This document shows, one piece after another, positions 34,316 to 43,406 of a DNA stretch of 44,944 bases. The DNA lies in assembly GCA_030611105.1 (NCBI GenBank), contig JAUWQL010000009.1, positions 1-44,944 of the forward strand. The letters run 5' to 3'. How positions within the stretch are numbered: the first letter of the stretch is position 1; each line of letters starts with the position of its first letter. The notes beneath the pieces were generated by a model. It was not told the DNA's origin. It searched no databases and worked only from the letters and a program-made list of their open reading frames with translations. This DNA comes from Bacteroidales bacterium (lineage in GTDB: Bacteria; Bacteroidota; Bacteroidia; Bacteroidales; UBA12077). The position numbers and the translations under genes are program-made.

Positions 34316-35208
34316 ATTCTTTCTGCTATTCGTAATTTTGCACTTCGTGCTCTATTGTTTTCCTTAATTTCATCTTCGCCAGGTACAATTATTTTTCTGT
34401 TTACTGCCTTAAATGGAACTTCCACATTTCCAAAAAAATCTTTTTCGACTTCGCCTTCAAACAGACCGTTTTTAATAAAATTCTTAACAATCCTGTCTTC
34501 TAACGAATGATATGTAATAACCACCAACCGTCCGCCCGGCTTTATTACCTCAATCGTTTGAAAAAGCATATCTTTTAAAAACTCCATTTCGCGATTTACT
34601 TCAATTCGTAATGCCTGAAATACTTTTGCCAAAAACTTATATTCTGCATGTTTTGGTAAATAAGGCATTAAAACATCGGTAAACTCTTTTATTGTTTCTA
34701 TTTTCTTGTTTCCCCTTTGATCAACAATTGCCTTTGCCAGCTTTCGGCTATTTTTTAACTCGCCATATTCCCAAAAAATTTTAGCCAAATATCCTTCTTC
34801 ATATTCATTCACCACATTCTTAGCCGAAATCTTTGCGCTTTGATTCATTCGCATATCAAGCTCACCATCAAAACGGAATGAAAATCCACGCTCAGGATCA
34901 TCGAAATGATGCGATGAAACACCTAAGTCTGCTAATAAACCATCAACCTTGTCTATTTTATGATACTTCAAAAAATTCTTTAAGAACCTGAAATTGTGAT
35001 TTACAAAAACAAATCGTTTATCATCAATTAAATTTGGCAAAGCATCATCATCCTGGTCGAATGCAACCAGTTTGCCTTTATTTATATGTTTTATGATTTC
35101 TCGTGAATGACCTCCACCACCGAAAGTTACATCAACATAAATCCCGTCTGGCTTAATTTGCAAGCCATTAATACTCTCTTTAAGCAAAACCGGTGTATGA
35201 TACCCCAT
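34312..35208 (-). CDS. rsmH: 16S rRNA (cytosine(1402)-N(4))-methyltransferase
   Basis: A 298-residue RsmH (MraW), the SAM-dependent enzyme that methylates N4 of C1402 in 16S rRNA. The substrate and SAM-binding segments are intact: GYHTPVLLKE at the start, YVDVTFGGGGHSREI, GLLADLGVSSHHFDDPERGFSF (conserved as a whole), FQALRIEVN and GGRLVVITYHSLEDRIVK. The length is normal (about 300). Its start codon directly adjoins the mraZ stop and its end overlaps the ftsL-like start by 4 bp. Confidence 0.96.
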   Translation of the reverse strand: MGYHTPVLLKESINGLQIKPDGIYVDVTFGGGGHSREIIKHINKGKLVAFDQDDDALPNLIDDKRFVFVNHNFRFLKNFLKYHKIDKVDGLLADLGVSSHHFDDPERGFSFRFDGELDMRMNQSAKISAKNVVNEYEEGYLAKIFWEYGELKNSRKLAKAIVDQRGNKKIETIKEFTDVLMPYLPKHAEYKFLAKVFQALRIEVNREMEFLKDMLFQTIEVIKPGGRLVVITYHSLEDRIVKNFIKNGLFEGEVEKDFFGNVEVPFKAVNRKIIVPGEDEIKENNRARSAKLRIAERI

Positions 35209-35679
35209 TTATTTATCATTTTCCAGATTTAATTCACCTCCCATTATTTTTTCAGCCAAAACTGCAAAATCATCATAACCTTCTTCGGCCGAATCATACA
35301 ATTCTTTAGACCAAATCTCAATTTTTCCGTCTTGTCCCGTTAAGATTGCTTCTTTAGATATATTTGCAAGGTCCAGTAATCGCTTTGGAATTAACATCCT
35401 GTTGTTGCTATCAAGAATAATTTCTGCTGATCCTCGATAAAAATTTCTTAGAAATTTATTGTGTTCCTTGTTGTAAGGATTAATTTTACTTCGAATTATA
35501 GAATTTTGTCTTTCCCATTCTTCAATTGGAAAGAGAATTAAGCACTTTTCAAAAATATCTTTTTTGACAACAAATCGGCCCTGAGAAACAGACCCCATCT
35601 GCTTCTTGAGTGTTGAAGGGAAAGTCACCCTCCCTTTTTCATCAACCTTACAATTATAATCACCGATGAATGTTATCAT
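35209..35679 (-). CDS. mraZ: Transcriptional regulator MraZ
   Basis: A 156-residue MraZ with two AbrB-like swapped-hairpin domains, each marked by a DxxxR motif: DEKGRVTFPSTLKKQM near 13-28 and DSNNRMLIPKRLLDLA near 92-107. MraZ forms ring-shaped oligomers that bind direct repeats in their own promoter and usually repress the dcw operon. Exactly such repeats, at a 10-bp period, lie 42-75 bp before this ATG. It is the first gene of the 16.5-kb dcw row. Confidence 0.95.
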   Translation of the reverse strand: MITFIGDYNCKVDEKGRVTFPSTLKKQMGSVSQGRFVVKKDIFEKCLILFPIEEWERQNSIIRSKINPYNKEHNKFLRNFYRGSAEIILDSNNRMLIPKRLLDLANISKEAILTGQDGKIEIWSKELYDSAEEGYDDFAVLAEKIMGGELNLENDK

Positions 35680-35700
35680 GTATATTGCCTATTTAACTCG

Positions 35701-35756
35701 TAAAAATATACAAAAATTTACCACAATTTACCACTTTCCTCCATTTATTACCACCA
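35701..35756 (-). promoter_or_regulatory. MraZ operator and promoter of the dcw operon
   Basis: On the minus strand TGG boxes recur at exact 10-bp spacing (plus-strand CCA at 35721, 35731, 35741 and 35751). Three of the four have the fuller form GTGGTAA and one is degenerate (ATGGAGG). This is the MraZ-binding arrangement of short boxes with about 5-bp spacers. A -7-like TATTTTTA (35701-35708) lies just downstream, so bound MraZ would cover the -33 region. Confidence 0.75.
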
Positions 35757-36013
35757 TGTTGATAACTTTTAACTTTTATTAAATGCTAAAATTCAAAATA
35801 TATTTAAATTAGATTGATTAAAACTCAATAAACACAGGGGTTATAAGGAATTTTATCGGAATAATAAAATACTTAAAAGGCATACAAAATAAATTTTAAC
35901 CTGATTAATTTAAAAATTCCAAAATTTCGGACTAAAGTCCTGGTATTCTGCATTATTGCTTAATCCCAAAATATGAATAACTCAGAATGAGATTTATTAA
36001 AAAATAAATGTTT
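35757..36013. other. Intergenic region between mraZ and the glsA-like gene
   Basis: No gene is seen in this AT-rich stretch between two divergent transcripts. The only distinct structure is GGACTAAAGTCC (35929-35940), a short perfect inverted repeat with a 2-nt centre in a TTTC-rich context. It resembles small palindromic repeats scattered in Bacteroidota genomes. Confidence 0.6.
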
Positions 36014-36021
36014 TATTTTTG
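36014..36021 (+). promoter_or_regulatory. Putative -7 element of the acyltransferase pair
   Basis: TATTTTTG is a full TAnnTTTG match 22 bp before the ATG at 36043. It overlaps an upstream in-frame TTG (36019), which argues that translation begins at the ATG and not at that TTG. Confidence 0.5.
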
Positions 36022-36042
36022 CAGAATAAATTTGTTATAAAC

Positions 36043-36870
36043 ATGGATAAAATAAACATTAGAAAAGTTTTTAAAGAAAAGAGCCCAAAGATTGCTAAAA
36101 TGCTACCCGGTTTTGTATACAAATACATTGAACGTATTGTTCATCAGAAAGAAATAAACGATGCAATTCCTATTATTGGCGACAAATATGGTCTTGATTA
36201 TGTAAAAGCTGTTATTGATTTTTTTCAAATAAAAATACATGTAAATAGCAAAGAAAATATTCCTACAGAAGGACGAAATATTTTTGTGGCAAATCACCCT
36301 CTTGGCGGACTAGACGGAAGCGTTCTAACACATACAATCGGACAAATTTATCCGGAGCTTCATTTCCTGGTTAACGATTTATTAATGAGTTTTGAAAATG
36401 TTGATACTATATTTGTTCCTATTAACAAACATGGGAGGCAATCTGTTGAGTATGTAAAAAGAATTGAAGAAATTTACAAGTCAGACAAGCAAGTGCTCAG
36501 TTTTCCGGCCGGTTTATGCTCCAGAAAGATTAAAGGAGAAATTATTGATCTTGAATGGAAAAAAAGTTTTATTTCAAAAGCCATACAGCATAAAAGAGAT
36601 ATAGTTCCGGTTCATATTAACGGGAGAAATTCAAATTTCTTTTATAATCTTTCGAATTTTAGAATAAACTTAGGTATTAAAACTAATTTCGAAATGTTTT
36701 ACCTCGCAGACGAGATGTTCAAGCAAAGAGGTAAAACCATAACATTAACATTCGGGAAGCCTATTCCATATACAACTTTTGATAAATCCATGAACGCAAA
36801 AGAATGGGCAAAAAAAGTTAAAGATTATATTTACCAGTTAGCAGAGGGTAACACAGAAATTTTCAAATAA
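36043..36870 (+). CDS. PlsC-type O-acyltransferase (GlsA-like)
   Basis: A 275-residue acyltransferase of the lysophospholipid/hemolysin type. The catalytic motif appears as NHPLGGLDG (a His-Asp pair with one more residue between them than in classical HX4D), and the second motif is FPAGLCSRK instead of FPEG. Both variants are recalled as normal for the Bacteroidota amino-acid-lipid branch. In Bacteroides thetaiotaomicron a PlsC-like GlsA adds the second acyl chain to N-acylglycine. The GNAT-type partner follows 50 bp downstream, as in glsB/glsA, so synthesis of glycine or related amino-acid lipids at the inner membrane is the best guess. No membrane helix is obvious. A role in ordinary phosphatidate synthesis cannot be excluded. 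Confidence 0.75.
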   Translation: MDKINIRKVFKEKSPKIAKMLPGFVYKYIERIVHQKEINDAIPIIGDKYGLDYVKAVIDFFQIKIHVNSKENIPTEGRNIFVANHPLGGLDGSVLTHTIGQIYPELHFLVNDLLMSFENVDTIFVPINKHGRQSVEYVKRIEEIYKSDKQVLSFPAGLCSRKIKGEIIDLEWKKSFISKAIQHKRDIVPVHINGRNSNFFYNLSNFRINLGIKTNFEMFYLADEMFKQRGKTITLTFGKPIPYTTFDKSMNAKEWAKKVKDYIYQLAEGNTEIFK

Positions 36871-36920
36871 ATTTTAAAATATTTTATAAATTTACAATCC
36901 CAAATCACTACAATAAGAAA

Positions 36921-37844
36921 ATGAAAGAAGTAATTGAAGCTGTTAATAAAAATTTAATTGAAAAAGAATTAACTTCTAAAAGATTTTTAAGAAAAACTAA
37001 TAATGGAGGGAATGAATTATATATTATAAATCATCACAACTCTCCAAATATTATGCGCGAAGTTGGACGGCTACGTGAATTAACTTTTCGAAATGCCGGA
37101 GGCGGAACAGGAAAAGAAGTTGACATTGACAAATTTGATATACAAGAAGAACCTTACGAACAATTAATTACCTGGGATCCTGAAGAAAAAGAAATTATTG
37201 GCGGTTATAGATTTCATATCTGCGATAAAGATTGTAATCCTGAGAATTTAGCCACAGCAAAATTATTAAACTTTTCTAAAGAGTTTTGTGAAGATTATTT
37301 ACCATACACAATTGAACTTGGCAGATCATTCGTTCAAACTAAATATCAATCAGCAGCTGCAGGGCGCAAAGCATTATTTGCTTTAGATAATTTATGGGAT
37401 GGTTTAGGTGCTTTAATGGTTGACAATCCACAAATAAAATACTTTTTTGGGAAAGTAACCATGTATGATCACTTTAGCAAGGAAGCTCGAAATTTGCTTT
37501 TATATTTTCTGAATACTCAATTCCCCGACCCACAAAAATTGGTTACTCCAAAAGTACCTCTACAACTGGGTATTGATTATGATAAAATGAAATCTATTTT
37601 TACCGGAGAAAATTATAACGAGAATTATAAAATTCTACAAAAAAATATTCGTGAATTTGACTTAAATATACCTCCTCTCATTAATACATATATGAATATT
37701 TCGCCAACGATGAAATTTTTTGGAACATCCATAAACAATGCATTTGGAGGAGTTGAAGAATCAGGAATTCTGATTATTATTAAAGATATATATGAAAAAA
37801 AGCAAAAACGTTTTGTCGAATCTTATATAAAACAAAAGAAATAA
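36921..37844 (+). CDS. GNAT-type N-acyltransferase (GlsB/OlsB-like)
   Basis: A 307-residue GNAT-fold protein of the OlsB or 'putative hemolysin' type. OlsB and GlsB transfer a 3-hydroxyacyl chain from ACP to the amino group of ornithine or glycine. Conserved segments are MREVGRLRELTFRNAGGGTG near 45-65, EEKEIIGGYRFHIC near 90, and IELGRSFVQTKYQ with AAAGRKALFALDNLWDGLGAL near 130-170. It pairs with the PlsC-like gene directly upstream, which would supply the second acyl step. Which amino acid is used cannot be decided from sequence alone. Confidence 0.75.
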   Translation: MKEVIEAVNKNLIEKELTSKRFLRKTNNGGNELYIINHHNSPNIMREVGRLRELTFRNAGGGTGKEVDIDKFDIQEEPYEQLITWDPEEKEIIGGYRFHICDKDCNPENLATAKLLNFSKEFCEDYLPYTIELGRSFVQTKYQSAAAGRKALFALDNLWDGLGALMVDNPQIKYFFGKVTMYDHFSKEARNLLLYFLNTQFPDPQKLVTPKVPLQLGIDYDKMKSIFTGENYNENYKILQKNIREFDLNIPPLINTYMNISPTMKFFGTSINNAFGGVEESGILIIIKDIYEKKQKRFVESYIKQKK

Positions 37845-37858
37845 TTATACGATTAACG

Positions 37859-37885
37859 AAAAACGCCTTAATAAGTGTCTTTTTA
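37859..37885. terminator. Weak terminator between convergent glsB-like gene and purF
   Basis: An A-tract, CGCCTTAATAAGTGTC and a T-tract form an imperfect hairpin that looks like a decayed form of a symmetrical A-stem-T terminator. It lies between two convergent genes and could serve both. Confidence 0.4.
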
Positions 37886-37902
37886 TTTCACATAATTAAT
37901 TT

Positions 37903-39804
37903 TTAATACGCTCTTTGATTTTTACCCTCAATAAAATTAATAAATGATTTATTAACGACCTTGTTCCCTCCCGGGGTTGGATACTTTCCTGTAAAATACC
38001 AGTCTCCTGTATCATTAGGGCAGGCAGCATGAAGATTCTCAATGGTTTGAAAAATAATCTCCACTTCAGCTTTTACTTCTTTTGATTTTAACAATTCCGA
38101 GATTTTAGCAGAAATTTCTTCAGGTGTAAATGGCTTATAAATCTCTTTTACATAATTAACAATTTGCTCTTTTGGCAAGTTTTCCTGTGATTTTGATTTC
38201 TTGTAAACATCGTTAATCACGGTTTCTTTTCCCGTTTCTTTTAATAATTCCACTGCCGCTCTAAATGCAACAAAATCTCCAAGTTTGGCCATATCAATAC
38301 CATAACAATCGGGATATCGAATTTGAGGTGACGAAGATATAACAACTATTTTCTTAGGTTTTAAACGATCAATAATCCTCAAGATACTTTCACGCAATGT
38401 TGTACCACGAACTATAGAATCATCAATAATAACTAAGTTATCAATACCTTCACGCACTGTTCCATAAGTTATGTCATAAACATGTCCTACTAAATCGTTT
38501 CTTCCTTTGTCCTGAGCAATAAATGTTCTGAGTTTAATATCTTTTATGGCAATCTTTTCAACACGAATCTTTTTCATCATAATTCGGTCAATTTCCTTTT
38601 CAGTTAATTTATCCCCAAAAGCTAAGATTTCCTTCTTCTGTTCATCAAGCAAATGCGATTTAAGCTCATCAATCATTCCGTAAAATGCTGTTTCTGAAGT
38701 GTTTGGAATGAAAGAAAAGACAGTATTTTCGACATCATTATCAATTGATTTCATAATTTGAGGAACCAGCAATCGCCCCAACTGTTTTCTTTCCTGGTAA
38801 ATATCTTTATCACTACCTCTCGAAAAATATATTCTCTCGAAAGAACATGAGCTTCGTTTTTGAGGTACCCTGATTTCCTCCGATATAACTATTCCATCTT
38901 TTTTAATTATCAAAGCCTCACCCGGATTTACTTCATTAACCTGATCGGAGTCAACATTCATTACAGTCTGTATTACAGGACGCTCAGATGCCACAACAAC
39001 AATTTCTTCATCTTTATAATAAAATGCAGGGCGAATCCCGTTTGGATCACGCATTACAAAAGAATCACCATGTCCAATCACACCGGCAATTGCATAGCCT
39101 CCATCCCAATCTTTACTTGCTTCTTGCAAAATTTTCTTAATATCAAGATCCTTAGCAATTAATGATGAAATTTCTTTATTATTAAATCCATCGTTTTTAT
39201 ACTGTCTGAAAAGCAATTGATTTTCTTCATCCAAAAAATATCCTACTTTTTCAAGTACAGTTACTGTATCAGAATATTCTTTTGGATGTTGACCTAAATC
39301 GATTAAAACCTTAAATAATTCGTCAACATTTGTCATGTTGAAATTTCCGGCTAACATCAGGCTTCTTGATTTCCAGTTGTTTTCGCGCATTAATGGTTGC
39401 ACAAATTCAATGTCATTACCTCCAAAAGTACCATAGCGTAAGTGTCCTAAATATATATCCGCTGCAGAAGGCAGATTTTCTTTTGCCCATACGGGATCAT
39501 TTAATAAATCCGGATTTTTTTCTTCAATTGCTGAGTGAAAGGAATTTACTTCAGCAAACACTTCCTTTATCGGAGACTCGCCATTGGATCTGAATCGATG
39601 AATATATTTTTTACCAGGAGCTAAATCAAATTTAAGTGTGGCTAAACCTGCACCATCCTGTCCACGATTATGTTGTTTTTCCATTAATAAGTATAACTTA
39701 TGCAAGCCGTACATCCATGATCCATATTTAGACTGATAGTATTCTAATGGTTTTAATAATCGTATTAAAGCTATCCCGCATTCGTGATTAATTTGATCGC
39801 TCAT
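37903..39804 (-). CDS. purF: Amidophosphoribosyltransferase, long Bacteroidota form
   Basis: A 633-residue PurF-type enzyme that makes phosphoribosylamine from PRPP and glutamine, the first step of purine synthesis. The N-terminal nucleophile is Cys9 (CGIALI) after an eight-residue propeptide, which should be removed. The glutaminase region contains RGQDGAGLA and GHLRYGTFG. The PRPP loop VIIDDSIVRGTT lies near residue 460, much later than the roughly 365 of the usual 470-500-residue enzyme, because of extra segments before and after it. This long form is a known Bacteroidota variant. Whether a standard PurF also exists in this genome cannot be seen, so a specialised function remains possible. 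A SPOR gene lies 5 bp upstream. Confidence 0.85.
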   Translation of the reverse strand: MSDQINHECGIALIRLLKPLEYYQSKYGSWMYGLHKLYLLMEKQHNRGQDGAGLATLKFDLAPGKKYIHRFRSNGESPIKEVFAEVNSFHSAIEEKNPDLLNDPVWAKENLPSAADIYLGHLRYGTFGGNDIEFVQPLMRENNWKSRSLMLAGNFNMTNVDELFKVLIDLGQHPKEYSDTVTVLEKVGYFLDEENQLLFRQYKNDGFNNKEISSLIAKDLDIKKILQEASKDWDGGYAIAGVIGHGDSFVMRDPNGIRPAFYYKDEEIVVVASERPVIQTVMNVDSDQVNEVNPGEALIIKKDGIVISEEIRVPQKRSSCSFERIYFSRGSDKDIYQERKQLGRLLVPQIMKSIDNDVENTVFSFIPNTSETAFYGMIDELKSHLLDEQKKEILAFGDKLTEKEIDRIMMKKIRVEKIAIKDIKLRTFIAQDKGRNDLVGHVYDITYGTVREGIDNLVIIDDSIVRGTTLRESILRIIDRLKPKKIVVISSSPQIRYPDCYGIDMAKLGDFVAFRAAVELLKETGKETVINDVYKKSKSQENLPKEQIVNYVKEIYKPFTPEEISAKISELLKSKEVKAEVEIIFQTIENLHAACPNDTGDWYFTGKYPTPGGNKVVNKSFINFIEGKNQRAY

Positions 39805-39809
39805 TATTT

Positions 39810-40283
39810 TTATTCTTTCAATTCAGGATAATTAATTCTACCCGGGACAATAAAAGCCGAAGGAAAATATCTTTTTATTCGATTGAAATCTTTCAGAGCA
39901 TCAATCCTTGTTCTGTAATCACCAACCAAAACTCTGAAGTATGGACTAACATATTCGCGGTGAATTGGAATCTCCGGGAAAAGTTCATAAAACCTCGTTT
40001 GTGCTGTTTGCATTTGATCCCTTGCACCACTTCCTAAATTTGAAAAAATATGTATTCTATAACCGGGAACGCCACCCCTTCGTTTGTTTTGCTCGATATG
40101 GTTATAAACCAGATTATTAATCCTCATGTCCTGGAAAATCATTACTTCGCCTTGCCCAACCTTATTTTCCTGTATTTTTGAGAAAATATCATTATTAAAA
40201 GATGATTCTGAGTTTAATTGCCCGAAAATATTTAAACTGAGAATAAGCAAAAAAATCAAACCCCAAACTTTAGCTTTTATCAT
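39810..40283 (-). CDS. Exported SPOR-domain protein
   Basis: A 157-residue protein with a signal peptide (1-22, MIKAKVWGLIFLLILSLN ... FG) and a C-terminal SPOR domain (about 73-150: GYRIHIFSNLG, AQTRFYELFPEIPIHREYV, YFRVLVGDYRTRIDAL). SPOR domains bind denuded peptidoglycan at the septum. The linker between signal and domain is short. It is the last gene before purF (5-bp gap), and a -7 element lies 22 bp before its ATG, so both may share a transcript. An envelope or division role is probable. Confidence 0.8.
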   Translation of the reverse strand: MIKAKVWGLIFLLILSLNIFGQLNSESSFNNDIFSKIQENKVGQGEVMIFQDMRINNLVYNHIEQNKRRGGVPGYRIHIFSNLGSGARDQMQTAQTRFYELFPEIPIHREYVSPYFRVLVGDYRTRIDALKDFNRIKRYFPSAFIVPGRINYPELKE

Positions 40284-40304
40284 AATTTTTCAAGATTACC
40301 GGAG

Positions 40305-40312
40305 CAAAATTA
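40305..40312 (-). promoter_or_regulatory. Putative -7 element of the SPOR-purF genes
   Basis: On the minus strand TAATTTTG fits TAnnTTTG and is followed by TCCGG. The expected transcript start is about 15 bp before the ATG at 40283. No TTG is seen at the ideal -33 distance. Confidence 0.4.
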
Positions 40313-40366
40313 ATCATTTTTTATCAGAATTAAGTAAGCAGTGTATAAATATTACAAGAACAGCAT

Positions 40367-40828
40367 CTATATGGTAACACTTTGTTTTTCTGACACTTTT
40401 ATCGTTTTGCTATTTAATAATGCCTTTACTTTTATTGTGCCCTCAATCTGCATTTCGAAGCTTTTAGATTTTCGGATTTTATATAATGAAGACATACTGG
40501 TCAATATATTTTTGACATGTATATCAACCGGAAAAATCTGTATGTCACTGGATTTAGCAGGAATAATAATTTCATCAGCATTTTTCATTTTTCCTAAATA
40601 TTTCCCGTTTATAGTAACATCCAAATCCATTTCTTTTATTTTAATTTTATATCCGTTTGGATTTGTTACGGGAACCTGTAACTCAAGGCTAATCTTATTA
40701 TCAACCATGCCTTTAAAATTCACATTTTCAATAGAACCTATATCAACTGATTTGTATACATTACAACTACTTAATATAATAAACAGTCCAATAAGTCCTG
40801 CGATATTCTTTATTTTATTTTTTTTCAT
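40367..40828 (-). CDS. LEA14-type lipoprotein
   Basis: A 153-residue lipoprotein. The signal MKKNKIKNIAGLIGLFI ends in lipobox LSSC with Cys22. The mature part is a single LEA type 2 (WHy-like) beta-sandwich: ISLELQVPVTNPNGYKIKIK, VTINGKYLGKMKNADEIIIP and SSDIQIFPVDIHV. Such domains appear in stress-linked and type II secretion-linked proteins, but the function of the bacterial lipoproteins is unknown. It stands between the SPOR gene and glpK with ordinary gaps and has no evident operon partner. Confidence 0.75.
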   Translation of the reverse strand: MKKNKIKNIAGLIGLFIILSSCNVYKSVDIGSIENVNFKGMVDNKISLELQVPVTNPNGYKIKIKEMDLDVTINGKYLGKMKNADEIIIPAKSSDIQIFPVDIHVKNILTSMSSLYKIRKSKSFEMQIEGTIKVKALLNSKTIKVSEKQSVTI

Positions 40829-40860
40829 CTTTTAAATATTACAAATTTTATTCCTAATTT

Positions 40861-42447
<1,587 letters not shown>

Positions 42448-42466
42448 ATATAATTCGTAGTATATT

Positions 42467-43210
42467 TTATTCCATCGCTTCTGCAACCTCATCTGTAAGT
42501 TCAAGACTATGATATACATTTTGCACATCGTCATCATCTTCGAATACATCAATCATTTTCAATACTTTTAACGCAGAATCAACATCCAGTGTTTTTGTAT
42601 CATTTGGGATACGTTGTAATCCGGCATTTTCCACCTCAATATTCAAAGAATCCAATTTTTTATGAACACTTCCAAAATCTTCTTTTGCTGTTGTAATCGT
42701 AACTAAACCTTCATCAATTTCAATATCCTCAGCACCGGCATCAATCATTTCAAGTTCGAATTCATCCATATCCATCTCTTCTGAAACAGGAAAGGTAAAC
42801 ACACCTTTAGTATCAAAAAGAAATGATAAAGAACCGTTAGTCCCCAAACTCCCATTATATTTTGTAAATATTGCTCTGATATTACTTACAGTTCTGTTTT
42901 TATTATCAGTTAAACAATCAACAAAGACGGCAATTCCATTTGGAGCATATCCTTCAAACGACATTTCCTCCAGATTATCACCCTCTTTATCAGCCTTATT
43001 AATTGCACGTTCAACATTATCTTTAGGCATATTAACACCTTTGGCATTATTCACTGCTAAACGTAATCGGGCATTAGTTTCCGGATCAGCACCACCTTCT
43101 TTAACAGCAATTATAATTTCTTTTACAATTTTTGAGAACATTTTAGACCGCTTAGCATCTGCAGCTCCCTTCTTTCTTTTAATGGTTGACCATTTACTGT
43201 GACCTGACAT
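42467..43210 (-). CDS. yebC: YebC/PmpR-family protein
   Basis: A 247-residue YebC/TACO1-family protein. The signature start MSGHSKWSTIKRKKGAADAK, NMPKDNVERAINKA, FEGYAPNGIAVFVDCLTDN and the C-terminal LKVLKMIDVFEDDDDVQNVY are complete. Family members have been described both as transcriptional regulators and as ribosome-associated factors that help translate difficult motifs; the sequence alone does not decide between these. It is divergent from miaB and separated from glpK by a terminator. Confidence 0.92.
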   Translation of the reverse strand: MSGHSKWSTIKRKKGAADAKRSKMFSKIVKEIIIAVKEGGADPETNARLRLAVNNAKGVNMPKDNVERAINKADKEGDNLEEMSFEGYAPNGIAVFVDCLTDNKNRTVSNIRAIFTKYNGSLGTNGSLSFLFDTKGVFTFPVSEEMDMDEFELEMIDAGAEDIEIDEGLVTITTAKEDFGSVHKKLDSLNIEVENAGLQRIPNDTKTLDVDSALKVLKMIDVFEDDDDVQNVYHSLELTDEVAEAME

Positions 43211-43345
43211 ATTAATATATTTATTAGGTGTTTTGTTTTAAAAATTGATAGCAGTAAAATTACTAAAATTTAGAAATATACATGAACCCGATAAGAAAAT
43301 AAATTCAGACAAAGAAGTCTTCTTTATTAACAAAAACTGATAATC

Positions 43346-43376
43346 TGACTTTTACTTTATATTTTTAATAAATTTG
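43346..43376 (+). promoter_or_regulatory. Promoter of miaB
   Basis: TAAATTTG (43369-43376) is a full -7 match, and TGAC (43346-43349) lies 19 bp upstream as a weak -33 element. An in-frame TTG at 43374 falls inside the -7 box, which supports the ATG at 43407 as the start. Confidence 0.55.
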
Positions 43377-43406
43377 CAGAGATATTTTCATGTAAAAATA
43401 TTAAAA

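Noticed and set aside
36019-36042. TTG start eight codons upstream of the GlsA-like ATG
   Set aside because: The TTG is part of the -7 promoter box TATTTTTG, so it would not be inside the transcript.
40341-40835. 164-codon open frame opposite the LEA14-like lipoprotein gene
   Set aside because: The minus-strand frame has a proper lipobox and a recognisable LEA domain; the opposite frame is a hydrophobic mirror without any family signature.
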